64,000 nt of DNA from Fulvia fulva (GCF_020509005.1 NC_063015.1:372001-436000); one strand, 5' to 3'; counted from the first letter of the stretch, positions 34,701 to 47,616 are shown. Numbers and translations: made by a program. The notes: generated by a model not told the origin, from the letters alone.

Positions 34701-35705
34701 TGTAACAGCGTTCAAGCCTCGGTAGTCTACGCAGAAGCGTAGACCACCGCCGGGCTTCTTGACGAACATGACGGGACTGCCAGCGCTGGAACGGCTCGCT
34801 CGAATGAACCCCTTCTTTAGGTTCTCTTCGAGGTATCTCTTGAGGACGATAAGCTCTTCTCGGGACATGGAATATAACGGTCCGAACGGTGTCTCTGCAC
34901 CTTCTTCTAGCTCAATCTTGTGGTCGTGAGGGCGATGAGGAGGCAGCTCGTCTGCGGCTTTAGCATCGAATACGTGGAGGATGTGGTGTGCCCAAGGAGG
35001 GACCTTCGTAGCAGGGTCGGTAGGTGTACGCTTCTTGTCGAGCTTCTCGAGGGCGATGTCGATATCGCGGAGAGAGGCGGCGAAGACTTGAGCTTTGGGC
35101 TGCTTAGCAGCAGTGGTGAAGGCAGCGGCGTTCACCTGGAAGATCTTGGTATACTCAGGACCGCGCTGAGGCGGCGGAGAAGGCGGAGGTGCCGGAGGAA
35201 CTTCTGGAGGGAAGCTGACAGTAAGGGAAGTCCAGTCGATGATAGGTCGGTGTCGTCTGAACCAGGGGAGGCCGAGGATAAACTTCTGATGCGGTAGGGA
35301 CGTAAGGAAGCTGGTGATCGACATACGCTTGCCTCCGAGGGTGATTGACGTGTGTACAACATGAGTAATCTTACCAGTGGTAGTCTCCGTGCCGTCAAAG
35401 AGTTCAAGGGTGCGAGGGTACTTAAGTTCCTGGGGTTCGAGGTTGAGAGAGGTCGCGAGTTTATAGTCCATAAAAGACTCGCCTAGTGCGCCAGTGTCCA
35501 TGAGAGTGAGATTGGAAGAAGAGAGTTTCTTTGAGCCGATATTTACATTCGTGACGAACGGTTTGCAAGCGTGGTCCTTGCCCGTCTCGTCGTACAGGTC
35601 TAGCTGTGCTGTATTGATCCTCAACTTCTTTCCTCTCTTCACTTTCGGTAAACGTTGTTCTTGGTCTTCATCGCGTCGATGAGGAAGACCTAGGCTTTTT
35701 CCTGC
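31752..35705 (-). pseudogene. Gypsy-1 Pol: protease-RT-RNase H-integrase-chromodomain, six nonsense codons
   Basis: Pol reads in the -1 frame relative to Gag and overlaps its end; the frame is open upstream of 35642. Domains in order: protease LMDTGALGESF; RT with FTKLDVIAAFNKLR, MPFGVCNGPSTFQNF and YIDDILVYS; RNase H ETDASDGVVGG; integrase HHCC (HDSASGGHLG..CATCRRAK), DFITDLP and SDRGTQF; a C-terminal chromodomain ending VEWQGCPK*DTS*EPI, where both stops replace the conserved Trp. Stops at 33209, 33056, 32636, 32270, 31889 and 31877 (first base, minus strand) all fit Q or W to stop in CpA context. The chromodomain of such elements steers integration to histone-marked chromatin. The first 811 codons (35642-33207) are uninterrupted. 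Confidence 0.9.
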
Positions 35706-36850
35706 TCAGCGGGAGCAGCAGGAGCAGGCTCGATAGCGCCGACAGCGCCGCGAACCGGGTTGCGGGCGTTACGGGCAGCGAGCTGCGGACAGTTAGCTGC
35801 GATGTGGCCTGGACCGCCGCAGTAGGTGCAGAGTCCGGCCTGGCGACGGCGAAGCTTCTCTTCGGGAGTAAGCTTACCGTTAACGAGGCCCTGGACTCGA
35901 GGGACGGCGGCACCAGCGCTGAGATCCATAGCGTCACCTACAGAGACGGGAGGGAGAGCCGTAGGAGCGGCGGCGCCTAGTGGAGCAGCGAAGTGGCTTC
36001 CGGGACCACGAGGCTGACGACCTTGAGAACGGGAAGCGAGGAGAGAGGCGGTGTGTTTCATGTTGGAGTCGAGGCGCTGGCAGGTCTCGACGAGCTCACG
36101 GAAGCTCATAGCACCAACGTCCTTGTCCTCGAGGGCTCGAAGAAGCTCTGCTGACAAACCACGGCGGAGAGTGCTCTTCTTGGTCTCTTCGTTGTAGCCG
36201 GTGAACCCGATGTCGCGGTTGAAGGCCGCGAGGTACTCGGCGAAGCTCTTGTTCTTCTGGAGGAGGTTATAGATGGCGTTCTGGGCGGTGGCTCTACGGT
36301 CTGGATCACCAAAGGCAGCACGGAGGTCCTGCATCAAGGTGAGGACGTCCGGGCAGCCGATAGTCTGCGTGGCGTTGTCGATGTAGTGTTGTACCTGAGC
36401 CGCGGCGTCTCCCCGAAGGAGGGAGAAGACGTACGTGACTTTGTCCTTCTCTTGCGGAAAGTGGTCGGCATTAGCCAACAGCTTGATGGTGAGCTGTGTC
36501 TCAAATGCCTCAAACTTGCTCTTGTTGCCGTCGAACTCGTCTGGGTCGTTGACCTTCTTGGAGAAGTGCTGGCGGCGGTTGTCGTCGGCGTGCGGGGCGA
36601 GGTTCTGGAAGGTGTTCACAATACCTTGAAGGTATGTTGCTTGGTTGTTTGCTTGCTCGACCTGCTGGGCGGTCTCGCGGAAAGAGGAGACGGTGCGGTT
36701 GATGAGAGCGTAGGCGGTGTCGGGGTTGGCGTTTGCCCAGGCACCGAAGGCAGCGGCGTTCGAGAAGGGGATGTCAGTCCACTCACTGAAGTGGAATGGA
36801 GTGTCTTGGTTGTCGAGGTTGACACCTCTATCGGTGGCGTGGTCACCCAT
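35690..36850 (-). CDS. Gypsy-1 Gag, intact frame
   Basis: 386 codons from ATG 36850, 43 bp inside the 5' LTR boundary; frame upstream of this ATG belongs to the leader and LTR. It has a retrotransposon Gag core (PDEFDGNKSKFEAFETQLTI, FGDPDRRATAQNAIYNL) and one CCHC zinc knuckle CTYCGGPGHIAANC near the end. Gag forms the particle and binds RNA. The frame has no premature stop, unlike its Pol partner. It ends at TAG 35692-35690, just after an A5 run (GGAAAAAGCC) where the overlapping Pol frame could be entered by -1 frameshift. Confidence 0.88.
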   Translation of the reverse strand: MGDHATDRGVNLDNQDTPFHFSEWTDIPFSNAAAFGAWANANPDTAYALINRTVSSFRETAQQVEQANNQATYLQGIVNTFQNLAPHADDNRRQHFSKKVNDPDEFDGNKSKFEAFETQLTIKLLANADHFPQEKDKVTYVFSLLRGDAAAQVQHYIDNATQTIGCPDVLTLMQDLRAAFGDPDRRATAQNAIYNLLQKNKSFAEYLAAFNRDIGFTGYNEETKKSTLRRGLSAELLRALEDKDVGAMSFRELVETCQRLDSNMKHTASLLASRSQGRQPRGPGSHFAAPLGAAAPTALPPVSVGDAMDLSAGAAVPRVQGLVNGKLTPEEKLRRRQAGLCTYCGGPGHIAANCPQLAARNARNPVRGAVGAIEPAPAAPAEQEKA

Positions 36851-36892
36851 GAGGATGACTCGAGTGGTTGACGGTTTGTTGGTCTTTTGTGA

Positions 36893-37335
36893 TGTCAGGG
36901 CGAGAGCCTGGCCTGTGAGATGTAAGGGTGAAAGCGAGAATGCAGGTGCGAAGTGCAGATGCAAAAGGGTATGGTATGATTGCTACACAAAACAAAAGAC
37001 GAAGAAAGCAAGAGAGGCCTGGGGAAGGCCAGATATTTATACGCGACCCTCGCGAGTGCGTGTCCCCGCATCAACAGGGCTAACCCGTGCGAAGCCGCGC
37101 TTAGCAGCTTTGCTCAAAACCTTATTCCAACCTGTCCTACGTTCCGAGTCTTCCACGTGCTTCAAGGTTTGGTAGAGGGGTGAATCTGGAGGGCTGGGTC
37201 CCGTAGTGAATGTTGCGGGGCATGTGATTCTTGGCGTTCACACACCAAGCTGGACTGTCACTTCTTGACGACTTCTGAGCGCTCTGAGGCTCTTCTGTCC
37301 CCACCTTCTGTACACTCTGTGGGGAGACCATGACA
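36893..37335 (-). repeat. Gypsy-1 5' LTR
   Basis: 443 bp, partner of 31199-31641. It ends CATGACA; the next base starts a LINE fragment. Confidence 0.92.
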
Positions 37336-40061
37336 GTCCGGTTCCTCGCCTTTACTATCTACTCCCCCCTTCCTAGCGACCACCTCGGATAGACGAGGAG
37401 TACGTACCGTACATTTTAGGAGTAATAGCCGTAGGGGTAGCTAGTATTCGTATATTCTAGAACCTTCCTCTATAATAGGTACCCCTAGAGGCCGATATGT
37501 TCGCTTTGTAGTTAGGTTGCTATACTACTCTATACCCTCGTAAGGCGGTAGTAGATAAGCTTCGGGGGGTGCTTGACCGCGGATTTCGTAGCTAACTATT
37601 CCTTAGGTTGTCCCGCTAGCTAAGGGCGTCTACTATATCCTACACCCTAGCTGTTCTACCTCTCTTTCTATAGTTGCTCTATAAACGATTTCTTACCTTC
37701 CTATCGTATTACTAGCTATTCGTCCCTTACCCGGTAGTTCGGCTCGTTTCCGGGTCGAATGCCCTTATACGCTAGTACTAATTTGCGGGCCCTTACGACT
37801 ATACTAGCGATGACCTTCTATACTAGGTACTATACCGACTTACCTAAGTAGGAGCTTTGTAGTCCCTAGATATATAGGTCGATCGGCGGTATAGCGGTCT
37901 TGTACTTAAGTATCCTTATTAGTATCGACTTGTATACCCCGGTAACCTTCCTTAGGCATTAGTTTGAGATCTTCGCTAGCGGCGCGACGAGTCCCTTTTA
38001 TAGGTAGGCCCTCTCGCCTAGGGACTATACTTAGCTACTATAGGTAAGGACTGGCCGTATAATAGCCGTATATAGAAGTCGTAACTACCGGAAGTCCGCC
38101 CCCTATATAGACGTAGTAAGCCTCTAGCATAATGCTATATTCTGTTTAGCTTTCCGTAATATTCCCTATACGTACTTCCTCTACCGTAGCGCCGGGTCTA
38201 CCTATAGTCCGAGGATCCTAAGCTAAACTACCGGGTTAGTCGTATACCCCTATATCTAGATAGAAGCTTATATATTATAGAACCGTAGCCGGCGCGTAAA
38301 GTGTATTAGATTGTACTTTTCTAGGGCAAACCGAGCCCCGTGCCTCCTAGCCTAGTCCTCGTAGATCTTGTGCTTCTCTTCTAGTAGCCTACAGTTCTCC
38401 TTAGTCGAGGAAGACTACGCTAGGATATTCGTGTCGTCTATAAAGCCGCTCGTAGCGGTGTTCTAGGATTCTAGGGCTAGGAGTAGCGTCGCTATAAAGA
38501 AGAGGAACAGAATAGGTACTAGTATTAAGCCTTACGGGATTCTAGTATAGACTACTTGAAATAGGCTTCTATACTAGCCGACTAGGATCGACGTGCTACG
38601 GTTTTAGAGGTAGGACCGTACGAAGTTAATAAGCTACTTAGGGAGTCCTTTCGACCTTAGGATATAGAGTAGCCGCGGGTATAATACGTAGTCGAAGGCT
38701 CCCGATATGTCTAGACTAAGTAAGGATACTACCTTGTCCCTATTCTTATACTAGATAGCCTTGACCTAAGAGGTAATAAGTTCTATCGCGGATAGCGTCG
38801 ATCGCTATAGGCGCGTACCTATCTAGGTGTCCGGGAGTAGGGAGTATTCCTCTACCGCCTCGGAGAGTCTCGTTATAACTAGCTTCTTAAGCGCCTTCCT
38901 AAGAGTATTAAGGAGCGCAATTAGGCGGTACGACTTTACCTACGTATAGTCTTCCTTTTACGGCTTACGTAGGACTACTATCGTCGATTGTTTAAATGCT
39001 ATCGGGTAGTATCCGGTCTATAGGCAGGCGTTAAAGATCGCTACGACTACTAGGGCTAGTTAATCTCTATACTTCTTTAGTAGCTCGTTTAGGATCCTAT
39101 CCGGCCCCGGGGCTTTCCTCGCCGGTAACTTCCTAAGTATAGCGGCAACTTCTCCCTCGGACACCTCCTATTAGACCGCGATACTAGGGGCTAGGGGAGT
39201 AGAGCTATTTATATCGCTTAGATTAGCCTCGACTAGGGGCGGGAAGAACTTACTAGCTAGTAGACGCGCCTTAGCCTCGGGGTCGCTAACCGGGCTACTA
39301 GGCTATTATAGCGCTAGGATAGAGAAGGAGGGGCCCTATATAGGGTCCTATCGGGCCTATTTCGCTAGCTTCTACATCCTCGCTAGCTTGCTAGCAATTT
39401 CTTCTACTATAGCCCTCTAGCCGACTGCTTTCTCCCTCCGTATTATAGCTTTCTTCTGTTAGTATACCTCCCTATATACGTTCTAGGCCTCCTCGCTATA
39501 GCTGCTCGTCTATACCCGGCGGGCTCTCCTTGCTTCTCTTACTACCGTAGTACACTTCGGCGTCTAGTATAGTTTAGACTATGTCGTTAGTTAGGTAAGC
39601 GGAACGTAAAGTAAGGTCGCTTTTCTTATTTCGTCTATTAACCCTTAGACTGCCTCGTCTATCTCGTCTTTACTATTATATTGCTACTACGCGATCTAGA
39701 CTAGCCTCTCGGAGTTATCGAGGTACGCCTAGATATTAGCCTAGTAGGCCTTTCCCTAGTTTAGCTTAGGGGTTCTCGCTAGTATACGTTATATCTATAT
39801 CGTAATAGAGGTCCTAACTAGTATATAGTCTAACGACGTCTCGAGTTTATATTCGATCCTATAGTAGGTTACTATATAGTAGTAGCTATCTAAGATCTAG
39901 GAGGGGTCGATCGTGCCTTAGAGTCCCCCTCTCTTCTAGGTACCTAGGTCCTTTAGGGTATTAAGGGCAATTACGTTACTTGCTATCAAGTCGATTACTT
40001 CGTCGGCTATAGAGTACGGCTATATAAGGCTTTTCTAGGAAGGGTAGTATATATTAAAGTC
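37336..40061 (-). mobile_element. LINE E, RIP-mutated fragment of the LINE A/B family
   Basis: Matches LINE B from about 9459 to 12183 with RIP-type changes. The 3' end is cut by the Gypsy-1 LTR junction and the 5' end by the Gypsy F LTR. It overlaps in content with LINE A, so it is a separate insertion. No frame survives. Confidence 0.82.
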
Positions 40062-40245
40062 TATAAGGGCGTACGTATTATAGGGTCCGAACGAGATAGT
40101 TATTGTTCTACAAAGCTACGAAAGAGGAGCGCGAGGCGCGGCGAAGTTATAAAGTAAAGCCAAGCCGCGCTAACCCGATACGGAAGGTCCGCGGTTTAGC
40201 CGGGCCGACGTAGCTATAGTAGGGGGTCGCGGGCTACCCGTAATA
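40062..40245 (-). repeat. Gypsy F 3' LTR
   Basis: 184 bp, near-identical to 47100-47283. The purine tract TAGGAGGGGGG (minus strand, about 40259-40248) sits directly upstream on the element strand, which fixes the orientation. Confidence 0.8.
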
Positions 40246-43200
40246 GTATCCCCCCTCCTAAAACACGCCTTAGTCCCCTAAGCGTTATCTACCTTATAAG
40301 GCTACTTGCCTATCGAGCTCTATCATCGCGCGAACGCCTAATTATCCTCTAGTGCCCTATCGTTATCCGATAACATCGTATTCGCTCTATTAAGACTATC
40401 CTCGACCGGCTTCCTTTAAGAAACATATTGCCTAGTTAGCTAGCTTGCCCTAGACCTACGTCTATCTTCGGCTAGTACTCGTATATAATCCTTATAACCA
40501 AAGTTAGGTATTATTATAGGCTCTATAGGCTCTACTCGAGTATCGAACATATACGGAGTAGATTCTATTAGAGGTAAGGCTCGAGGCGACTTATTCGTAA
40601 CGGTGTCTTTCGGAATGACCCTGATCGTATTGAGCCCGAGCACCTTAGTAGCTAGTAGGGACTAGTTAGATAGAGCTACGAAGCCTATAGGCGTAGATAA
40701 CTCCGGCCGGTTATAGTGAAAGTCTATAATAGCGGCGGCCGCGTGTTTAAGTATGTCCTCTATAGGTTACTAGGTCTTACTATCCTCCTCGTTCTAATAT
40801 CTAGCCTATTTCACCTTATACTATATATCTACCTTACGCTTATGCCCCTTCTTTACCTTGCCTACCCGCTTACGGGTATATATATTAAGGATCTTTCCCA
40901 CCTCGTATATATAGGTATACGTAGGTGCTGCTACTATATCGGCTACTATATTAGCCTCGGTAGTGTTAGGTTCGATAGTTATCGGTAGTAGCGGCGCCAG
41001 ATGCTACCCTTTAAGTAGTAGGAAATCGGGGTGGTCGGCTCGTTATAGTAGTGAGGTGTAGAAGTAGTTATTAAGTCCTACTAGAGCGTCTGATAGTTTT
41101 AGTCGATAAGAGAGTCTAGCCGGTATGACTTCCGTAATCTAGTAAGGGCCGGCATATTTCCTATCTAGCTTCTTAGATAGTCGAGTCGTACGGATATTCT
41201 TAGTGCTAAGATACACCTAATCACCTACCTTATAGTCTAGAGGAATGCTTCGGTAGCGGTTTGCTACTTCTACTTAGAGAGCTTATAACATTCGTATATT
41301 CTCTTAAAGGTGCTTATGAAGCTCGCAAATTCGACGTATAAAGGTTTCTACTAATCGCGTATCTAGTCGCTAGAGAGTAGTTAGTCCTCCCTCCTTTCTA
41401 GCGTTTAGGTCAACTCGCTCTATAAACTTAGGGTTATAGCCTAAGGTAGCGTAGAACGGCGACATACTAGTAGTCTCGGACAGGTAATTATTGATCGCAA
41501 ACTAAGCAAGGCATAGCTATTCTACCTAGTCATCCTATGCCTTATTAGTGAATATACGAAGATACTGTTCTATCGCCTAGTTAGTACGTTCTGACTGTCT
41601 ATTAGTTTCTAGGTGATACAAAGAACTTAGCTTACGATTTATACGGAGCATCTTATAGTGTTTCTTCTAGAAGGTAGTAACCTACTACTTACTACGGTCT
41701 AATGTAATAGTGTTAGGAAACCCGCGCCGACAGAACATATGTTTAAGGAAAAGCCTTGCCGTATTCTATACTGTCATTACGCTAATAGGGATTAGCTCGA
41801 CTTCCTTAGTAAGCCTATTAGTAACGGTTATAATGTTGTTATAGACTATGCCGTTAAGAGTGCTATCTAGGAGTCCGATAACGAAGTCGACTACAATATG
41901 TTTCTAAGGCCGATCTAGAACAGGAAGTGGCTATAATAATCCTAGTGGCTAGGAGTGTAGAGATTTTGTTATACGTTAGGTACGGCAATTCGCGGTATAT
42001 CTACGTACGGATCTCGCTAATCTAGGCTAGTAGAATTTACGTGCTACGAGTTTATAAGTACGAGCTCGTCCTAGATAGCCTACTACTAGAGCGTTATAGT
42101 TTATCTTGATTATCCTAGTCTATAAGGCTTAGTCATTTGGTACCTATAAGCTCTAGCCGTCGTATTGATTTCGAATATATAGTAGGTCGCTATCTACTTT
42201 ATAGTGTACTAGGTGAATCTTCGCTCTCTATAGTAGTATAGAAGTGCGGTCTTTCTATAGGTCCTTAATCGCGGTCTTAAGCTCGTTATCGGTTACGTAC
42301 GCCGTCGATATTCGATACTCGAGTTCGGCTTCCCGTTGACTTTTACGCGTCGCCGGTTGTTTAGTAGGCGTATCTCGTTCTATAGGCATAAACTCTTTAG
42401 CTTTAGGGTCTAGCTATACTAGTTCCTCTTCTTCCGGCGTATCTTCTACTGTTACCTATAGTAAGGCGATCTTAAGGAATCGCTTAGGAGGTAGTAATGT
42501 CTAATACTAATGCTAGTTCCGAGGGTCGTTTACCCCCTACGGAAGGTCCTAGCTACGTCTCGTTAGGCTGTCTAGCTTTGTACCTTGAAGTCCTAGACGG
42601 TATATTATCTTGAAGTTGAACTGTAATAAGAACTTAGCCTAACGCGCTTATCGCCAATTTAGCTACTTTGTCTTTATAAAGTATTCTAGGTTCTTATAGT
42701 CGGTATAAATCTTGACTAGCTATAAGTCCTTATTATCTACTTCGTAGGCGAGCTCGGGTCTCTATTCCTTAAAAGCCTTAATAATAGCTAACAGTTCCTT
42801 GTTATAGATTTCATAATTACACTCCTATAGACTCAACTTCTTCGAGTAGAAGGCTATAGGATGTAGCACACCCTTCTCGTTATACTACGAAAGCACGCCG
42901 GCGTTCATAAAATCTAAAGAATCTGTCTCTACTACCGTTTCCCTACCTAGTACATAATGTACGAGCATGCCGGCTTTACTAAACGCAGCTTTCAAATTGT
43001 TAAAGGCTCGTTAGTAATCTAGTGACTATTGAATCCTTCTGTTCTTATAATTGCTTAGTCCGTCCGACTTAGTCAGGTTTGTAAGAGGAGTAGCTATACG
43101 CGAAAATGCTTCGATAAACCGCCTATAGAAGTTAGCAAATCTAAGGAAGGCCTAGACATCCTTCACGTTCTTAGGAGCTTCCTATGTCTAAATACATTCG

Positions 43201-46200
43201 AGTTTCTCGGGGTCTATCTCGATGCCGTTAGGGGTTATAATTAGCCTAAGATACCTCACCTTCTATTAGTAGAATTCGCTTTTGTCGATGTCCACTATAA
43301 GTCCTATATCGCGTAGCTTAGTAAGAACCTTCCGCACGTGTTCAATATACTCCTCTAAGGTATTACTAAAGATAAGTACGTTATCTAGGTAGGCCGACAC
43401 AAAGTCGTCTAGGTGTTCTTATAAGACCTTATTAATATATAATTAGAACGATGCTAGTCCGTTATATAAGCCGAATGGCAGCACTAGACACTCGTAGATG
43501 CCGTATCGTGTCGCAAACGCCGTTAACTACTCGTGCCCTTTAGCTATCCGTAACTTTTTAAAGGCTACTATAATGTCTAGCTTCGTAAAGTACTTCTTAC
43601 CGTATATACGGTTAAGCGTCTCTTATATTAAGGGAATTGGATACCGGTTCTTAATAGTGATCGCATTCAATCCTCTATAGTCGATATAAACACGTAGCCT
43701 ACCTCTAGGCTTACGTACTACTAGCACTAGTATAGGAGACTAGCTCGTCTTTTGCCCTACTTTCCGTACCTTCCCTTTAGATATTTACTCGTCTAGCTAT
43801 TTCTTAACTACCTCGTTCTCCTTCTTAGCTAGGCCGTAGGGCTTACGGTATAGTAGCTCTTATAGACTATTAGGCTTAATGTGAATCTTATAATCTACGC
43901 CTAGTCGGTAAGGTAGGAGTCCTTTATAATCCTTAGCTAAGAAAGCGTCCGTAATATCGTAGTATATCGGCGGCAACTTCTCCTTCGGTTTGTAATTGAA
44001 CTGCTTGTTCAAGAATTGGTCTAGATTATTAGTATCTATTATACTTAGCTTAAGCTCTCCGTCGTCGCTCTTACGCCTAGTAGGTATGATGTAGAAGTAC
44101 TTAGCCCTAGGCCGGTACGCGTACATTCCCTACGCGCGTTAAGAAACGCCCTAGCAGTCCACTTCTTCATCATCTATATCTTCTAGGTCATATAATAAGA
44201 CGTTTAGCTCCGCTCCTCCTACTATAAAGCTCGCTACTTCTCTAGTAAAGGGCTCTAGTCCGTACCGTACTAGTGCCTGCTTCTTCTTCTCGCGATAGTT
44301 TAGGGATTATACTATTATCGATGTCTTATTCTATAGACAGTAACTAAAGCAGTAATCCGATCTAAATGCCACCTCGCCTATCTCCTAGAAGATGTTTAGG
44401 TTGTACGCTATAAGCTACGGTAGGCTAAAGACGATATTATATTCGAGGTCGGTGACGTAGTATAACATTTGCTCGTAATGATCGCCGATAACTACGTCTA
44501 GAAGGGCCGCGTGTATAATCTGCCGTGTAGTAGCCGTTTTATCTCCTAGTATTAGTCGTCGGCTTTACGTTAAAGGGATTAGGGGTATTATATATTTACG
44601 TATAAATTTCTAGTTGAGAAAGAGAGAGGTAGAAGTAGAATCTATAAGGCCTCGAGCCTTTCTATATTATATTATTACGGGTAACAATATATAAGGGTGT
44701 ATAGCTAGCTATTATTTATCTAGTACGTATACCGATATCTTAAGCTCCTTACTATAGTCTATTACCGTCTCTTGTATTCTGTGTCTCTCAATCTTATACT
44801 CTTTCTGTCCTAGGAAGTTCGGGTGACCGCTATCTACTACGCTTAGGTAGCGGTCGTACTATTTCTCTACTACGGATCGGCAGCTAGGGAACTAAGGTTC
44901 GCATTCGGATTCGGCGTAGTATTACGTAGACGCGGTAGGCGATAGTCGCTATCGTACCTATATATTAGGTATTTAGGGTTAGTCGATACGTAAGAACCTA
45001 TACGGTAGCGGTAGTACTTACCCTACCTCTTAAGGTCTTCGCGCTACTTACGGTTAAGCGTAGGCAGGTTCTATAGATATGTCGGTAGATCCTCCTTCTT
45101 CTTAGTACTAGCGTACTGTAGTAGGCGCTATACTAAGGCACCTACTATACCGGTAGCGGTACTAGTAACTACGTTACCGTTATTCTAGTTATTCTAGCCG
45201 CTATTACCGTTCGAGTTACTATTACTACGGGGGCGCTCCTTCTACGGGTATAGTCGATCTGTCTCGTAGAAGCTCTCGTCTAGTACGGTATACTCCTCGA
45301 TAACGTCTTATATACTATCTAGGCGGCGGTCGACTTCGCGGTCGCCGAAGGTCTTAATAAAGTACTTGCGGTTTAGTCGGTTACGGAACAGTATAAGCTC
45401 GGTCTTATCGGTCTATAACATCTAGGCGCGTAACTTCGAGTAGCGTATATAGAAGGCTATAAAGGTTTCGCCTTGTTCTTACTTATAGGTAGTAATATTA
45501 ACTATAGCCTTAGTTCCTTTATTACGTATACTATATTAGCGTATTATCTAATCTAACGACTCTTCTCTAGTCTTGAACTCGTTAAAGGACTACTATCTAG
45601 GCATAGGGATCCTCGGCTTAATGCTTCGCTAAGGATCACCTTACGTCTACCTATATACGAAGCGTAGACTATCTACCTTAGTACGGAAGGTTACTATAGT
45701 TAGCTTTAGGAGAACACTGCTATACTAGCTATCGAAATTAGGGTCATTATCGTTCTTAAAGTGCTTAGGGTTAGGTATACCCTTGCCGATCTCTATACCG
45801 CGAGTAAGGGTACGGTCAATAGTAAAGAGACGTTCTAGAAGGTTAACTAGTAGTGTCTAGGTACGGGTATTACGTATTCTCGAGTTACGACTATTATTAG
45901 GTCCTAGTCGCGGACGGTCGTTATCACGTCCTCGGCTATTATTACTACGGTTATAGTCGTCTCTATCGTTATTACTACCACCGCTACCGCTACCTCTACT
46001 AGTAGCTTCGCGATACCTACGTAATAGCTACTCGAGTAAGGTCTCGCGTAGGCAGGAACGAGAGGGTCGGCGGCCTAAGCGGCCCCTACCTCCGTTCTAT
46101 ATAGTGTCTCCTACCTCAAGCCGAGCCTTTAGGTCATCGACTTCTTGTTATAGGGCCTAGTTCTTTACCTTAGCATCTTATGCCTTCTTCTTCTCCTTCT

Positions 46201-47099
46201 CGTAGATCTCGCTAAACTGCTTATATAGGTTATTAGCTTCCTTATATTTCTTCTCTAGCTCTTATAACTTAGCTAGGTCGTAATCCTTCTAACTCTTAAG
46301 ATCTACTACTATTTTCTATATAACAAGCTCTTCACTTCGTAGTATCTTATAGATGCGGTCGTATTCAGTATATAGCGTAGTATACTAGGTGTTCTAGAGG
46401 TCGTTAGCTCGCTCTATTACATCGAGTTGTCTACCCTTAGTAATCGCCGTATTGACTACTTATAGTAGGAAGTCGTAGGTAGTCTTCGGGTATTAGGATA
46501 TAAGGGTCGTAAGGTTGTCTAGGGTGACATTCTAGTATTCGGATACGAGAATATGTTCTACCTTATCGAGTAATAGATACACCTCGTCTAGGTCGCCGCC
46601 TAGGTTCTCTTCGAGCTTGAACTCGAACAGTTCTATAAAGTCAATCTTACTACCTTCTTCTCGCTCGAAGGCCTTCTAGTAAGCTTTATTGATCTCTTAT
46701 TATAGCGTAACACCGGTGTCTACTATAACCCGCTAGTTATCGTCCTATATCTAACTCTAAGGGAAAGAGGAGAGGTCGGGGAAAAGAGATGTACGCTACT
46801 TACTTTTGCCCTTAGGCTTAGGTAGCGGTAGTATACCGCCGTTCGCTATTTATAAAGTTATATTATCTAGGTTCGGGGGAGGCGTAACGGTGCCTATATC
46901 CTGACTGTCTACGAGCGCGCGACTACCTACTAATAATATCGCTACGTTACGTTCTCTAGGTATCTACGCGCTATACGCCTTACCGTGTTCTATGTTCTAA
47001 TACGACTCTACGCGTTCTCGAGTTCTACAGTTCTGTCTATTCCTATTATTACGCGTCCCTTACCTAGATCCGCGATCTAGGTAGGGTAGTAGAACAAAC

Positions 47100-47283
47100 T
47101 ATAAGGGCGCGCGTATTATAGGGTCCGAACGAGATAGTTGTTATTCTACGAAGCTACGAAAGAGGAGCGCGAGGCGCGGCGAAGTTATAAAGTAAAGCTA
47201 AGCCGCGCTAACTTAATACGGAAGGTCCGCGGTTTAGCCGGGCCGACGTAGCTATAGTAGGGGGTCGCGGGCTGCCCGTGATA
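47100..47283 (-). repeat. Gypsy F 5' LTR
   Basis: 184 bp; fewer RIP-type changes than the 3' copy at some sites (GCTGCCCGTGATA against GCTACCCGTAATA). Confidence 0.8.
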
Positions 47284-47382
47284 GGGGAAGAAGCTAGCGA
47301 TCGATACTAATAGTAATAGAGCTAATTACGGAGCAAATTTAGACCCTCTATTACTACGGTAGGAACCGAACGGCGTCCTTAC
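47284..47382 (+). mobile_element. LINE D, 5' fragment, interrupted by Copia-2
   Basis: Joining this to 52916 gives an RT reading NRTASLLSLDIVGAFDNV across the Copia-2 site, so both pieces are one LINE related to LINE C. Confidence 0.75.
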
Positions 47383-47616
47383 TATTAAATAGGTACGAGT
47401 TACGTAGTAGTAGAAGACGGCGGATCACATAAAAGACGAAGAAGGACCTAATGGGATAGCGTGTATCTATATATAGTATCGCCGGTGTTGGTGTAGGTAG
47501 ATGCTAGGTGTCCGGATGTTTGCTAGCCTATGGGCTAGCAAACCCTAATCACGTGATCTCGTCACATGACACACCTACACCCACATGCTTGTCCTACGGC
47601 CTGTATGTTCTCAACA
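47383..47616 (-). repeat. Copia-2 3' LTR
   Basis: 234 bp, TATTAAATAGG..TTCTCAACA; RIP has changed the terminal TG to TA. Confidence 0.88.

Larger units (their letters stand above)
31199..37335 (-). mobile_element. Gypsy-1, chromodomain Ty3/Gypsy retrotransposon (MAGGY-like chromovirus)
   Basis: 6137 bp between two 443-bp LTRs (TGTCAGGG..CATGACA). Order on the minus strand: Gag, protease, RT, RNase H, integrase, chromodomain. The LTRs differ at roughly eight sites by eye. The flanking bases do not match (TAGTT left, GTCCG right), so there is no target duplication: the left side is Gypsy G and the right side is a LINE. Confidence 0.92.
40062..47283 (-). mobile_element. Gypsy F, RIP-mutated Ty3/Gypsy element with 184-bp LTRs
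   Basis: 7.2 kb between short LTRs (40062-40245 and 47100-47283). Minus-strand traces of RT near 43740-43130 (DYRGLNAI.., [15 protein letters not shown].., FATRYG..ECLVLPFGL), RNase H, and integrase at 41000-42200. A long Gag region lies at 44900-47050. A short open stretch at 44126-43860 is the protease-RT linker. The changes are of the RIP type throughout. The flanks do not show a matching duplication (AAGTC left, GGGGA right). Confidence 0.78.

Noticed and set aside
36386..36871. 161-codon plus-strand frame opposite Gypsy-1 Gag
   Set aside because: Antisense shadow of an intact Gag; low-complexity Val/Leu composition.
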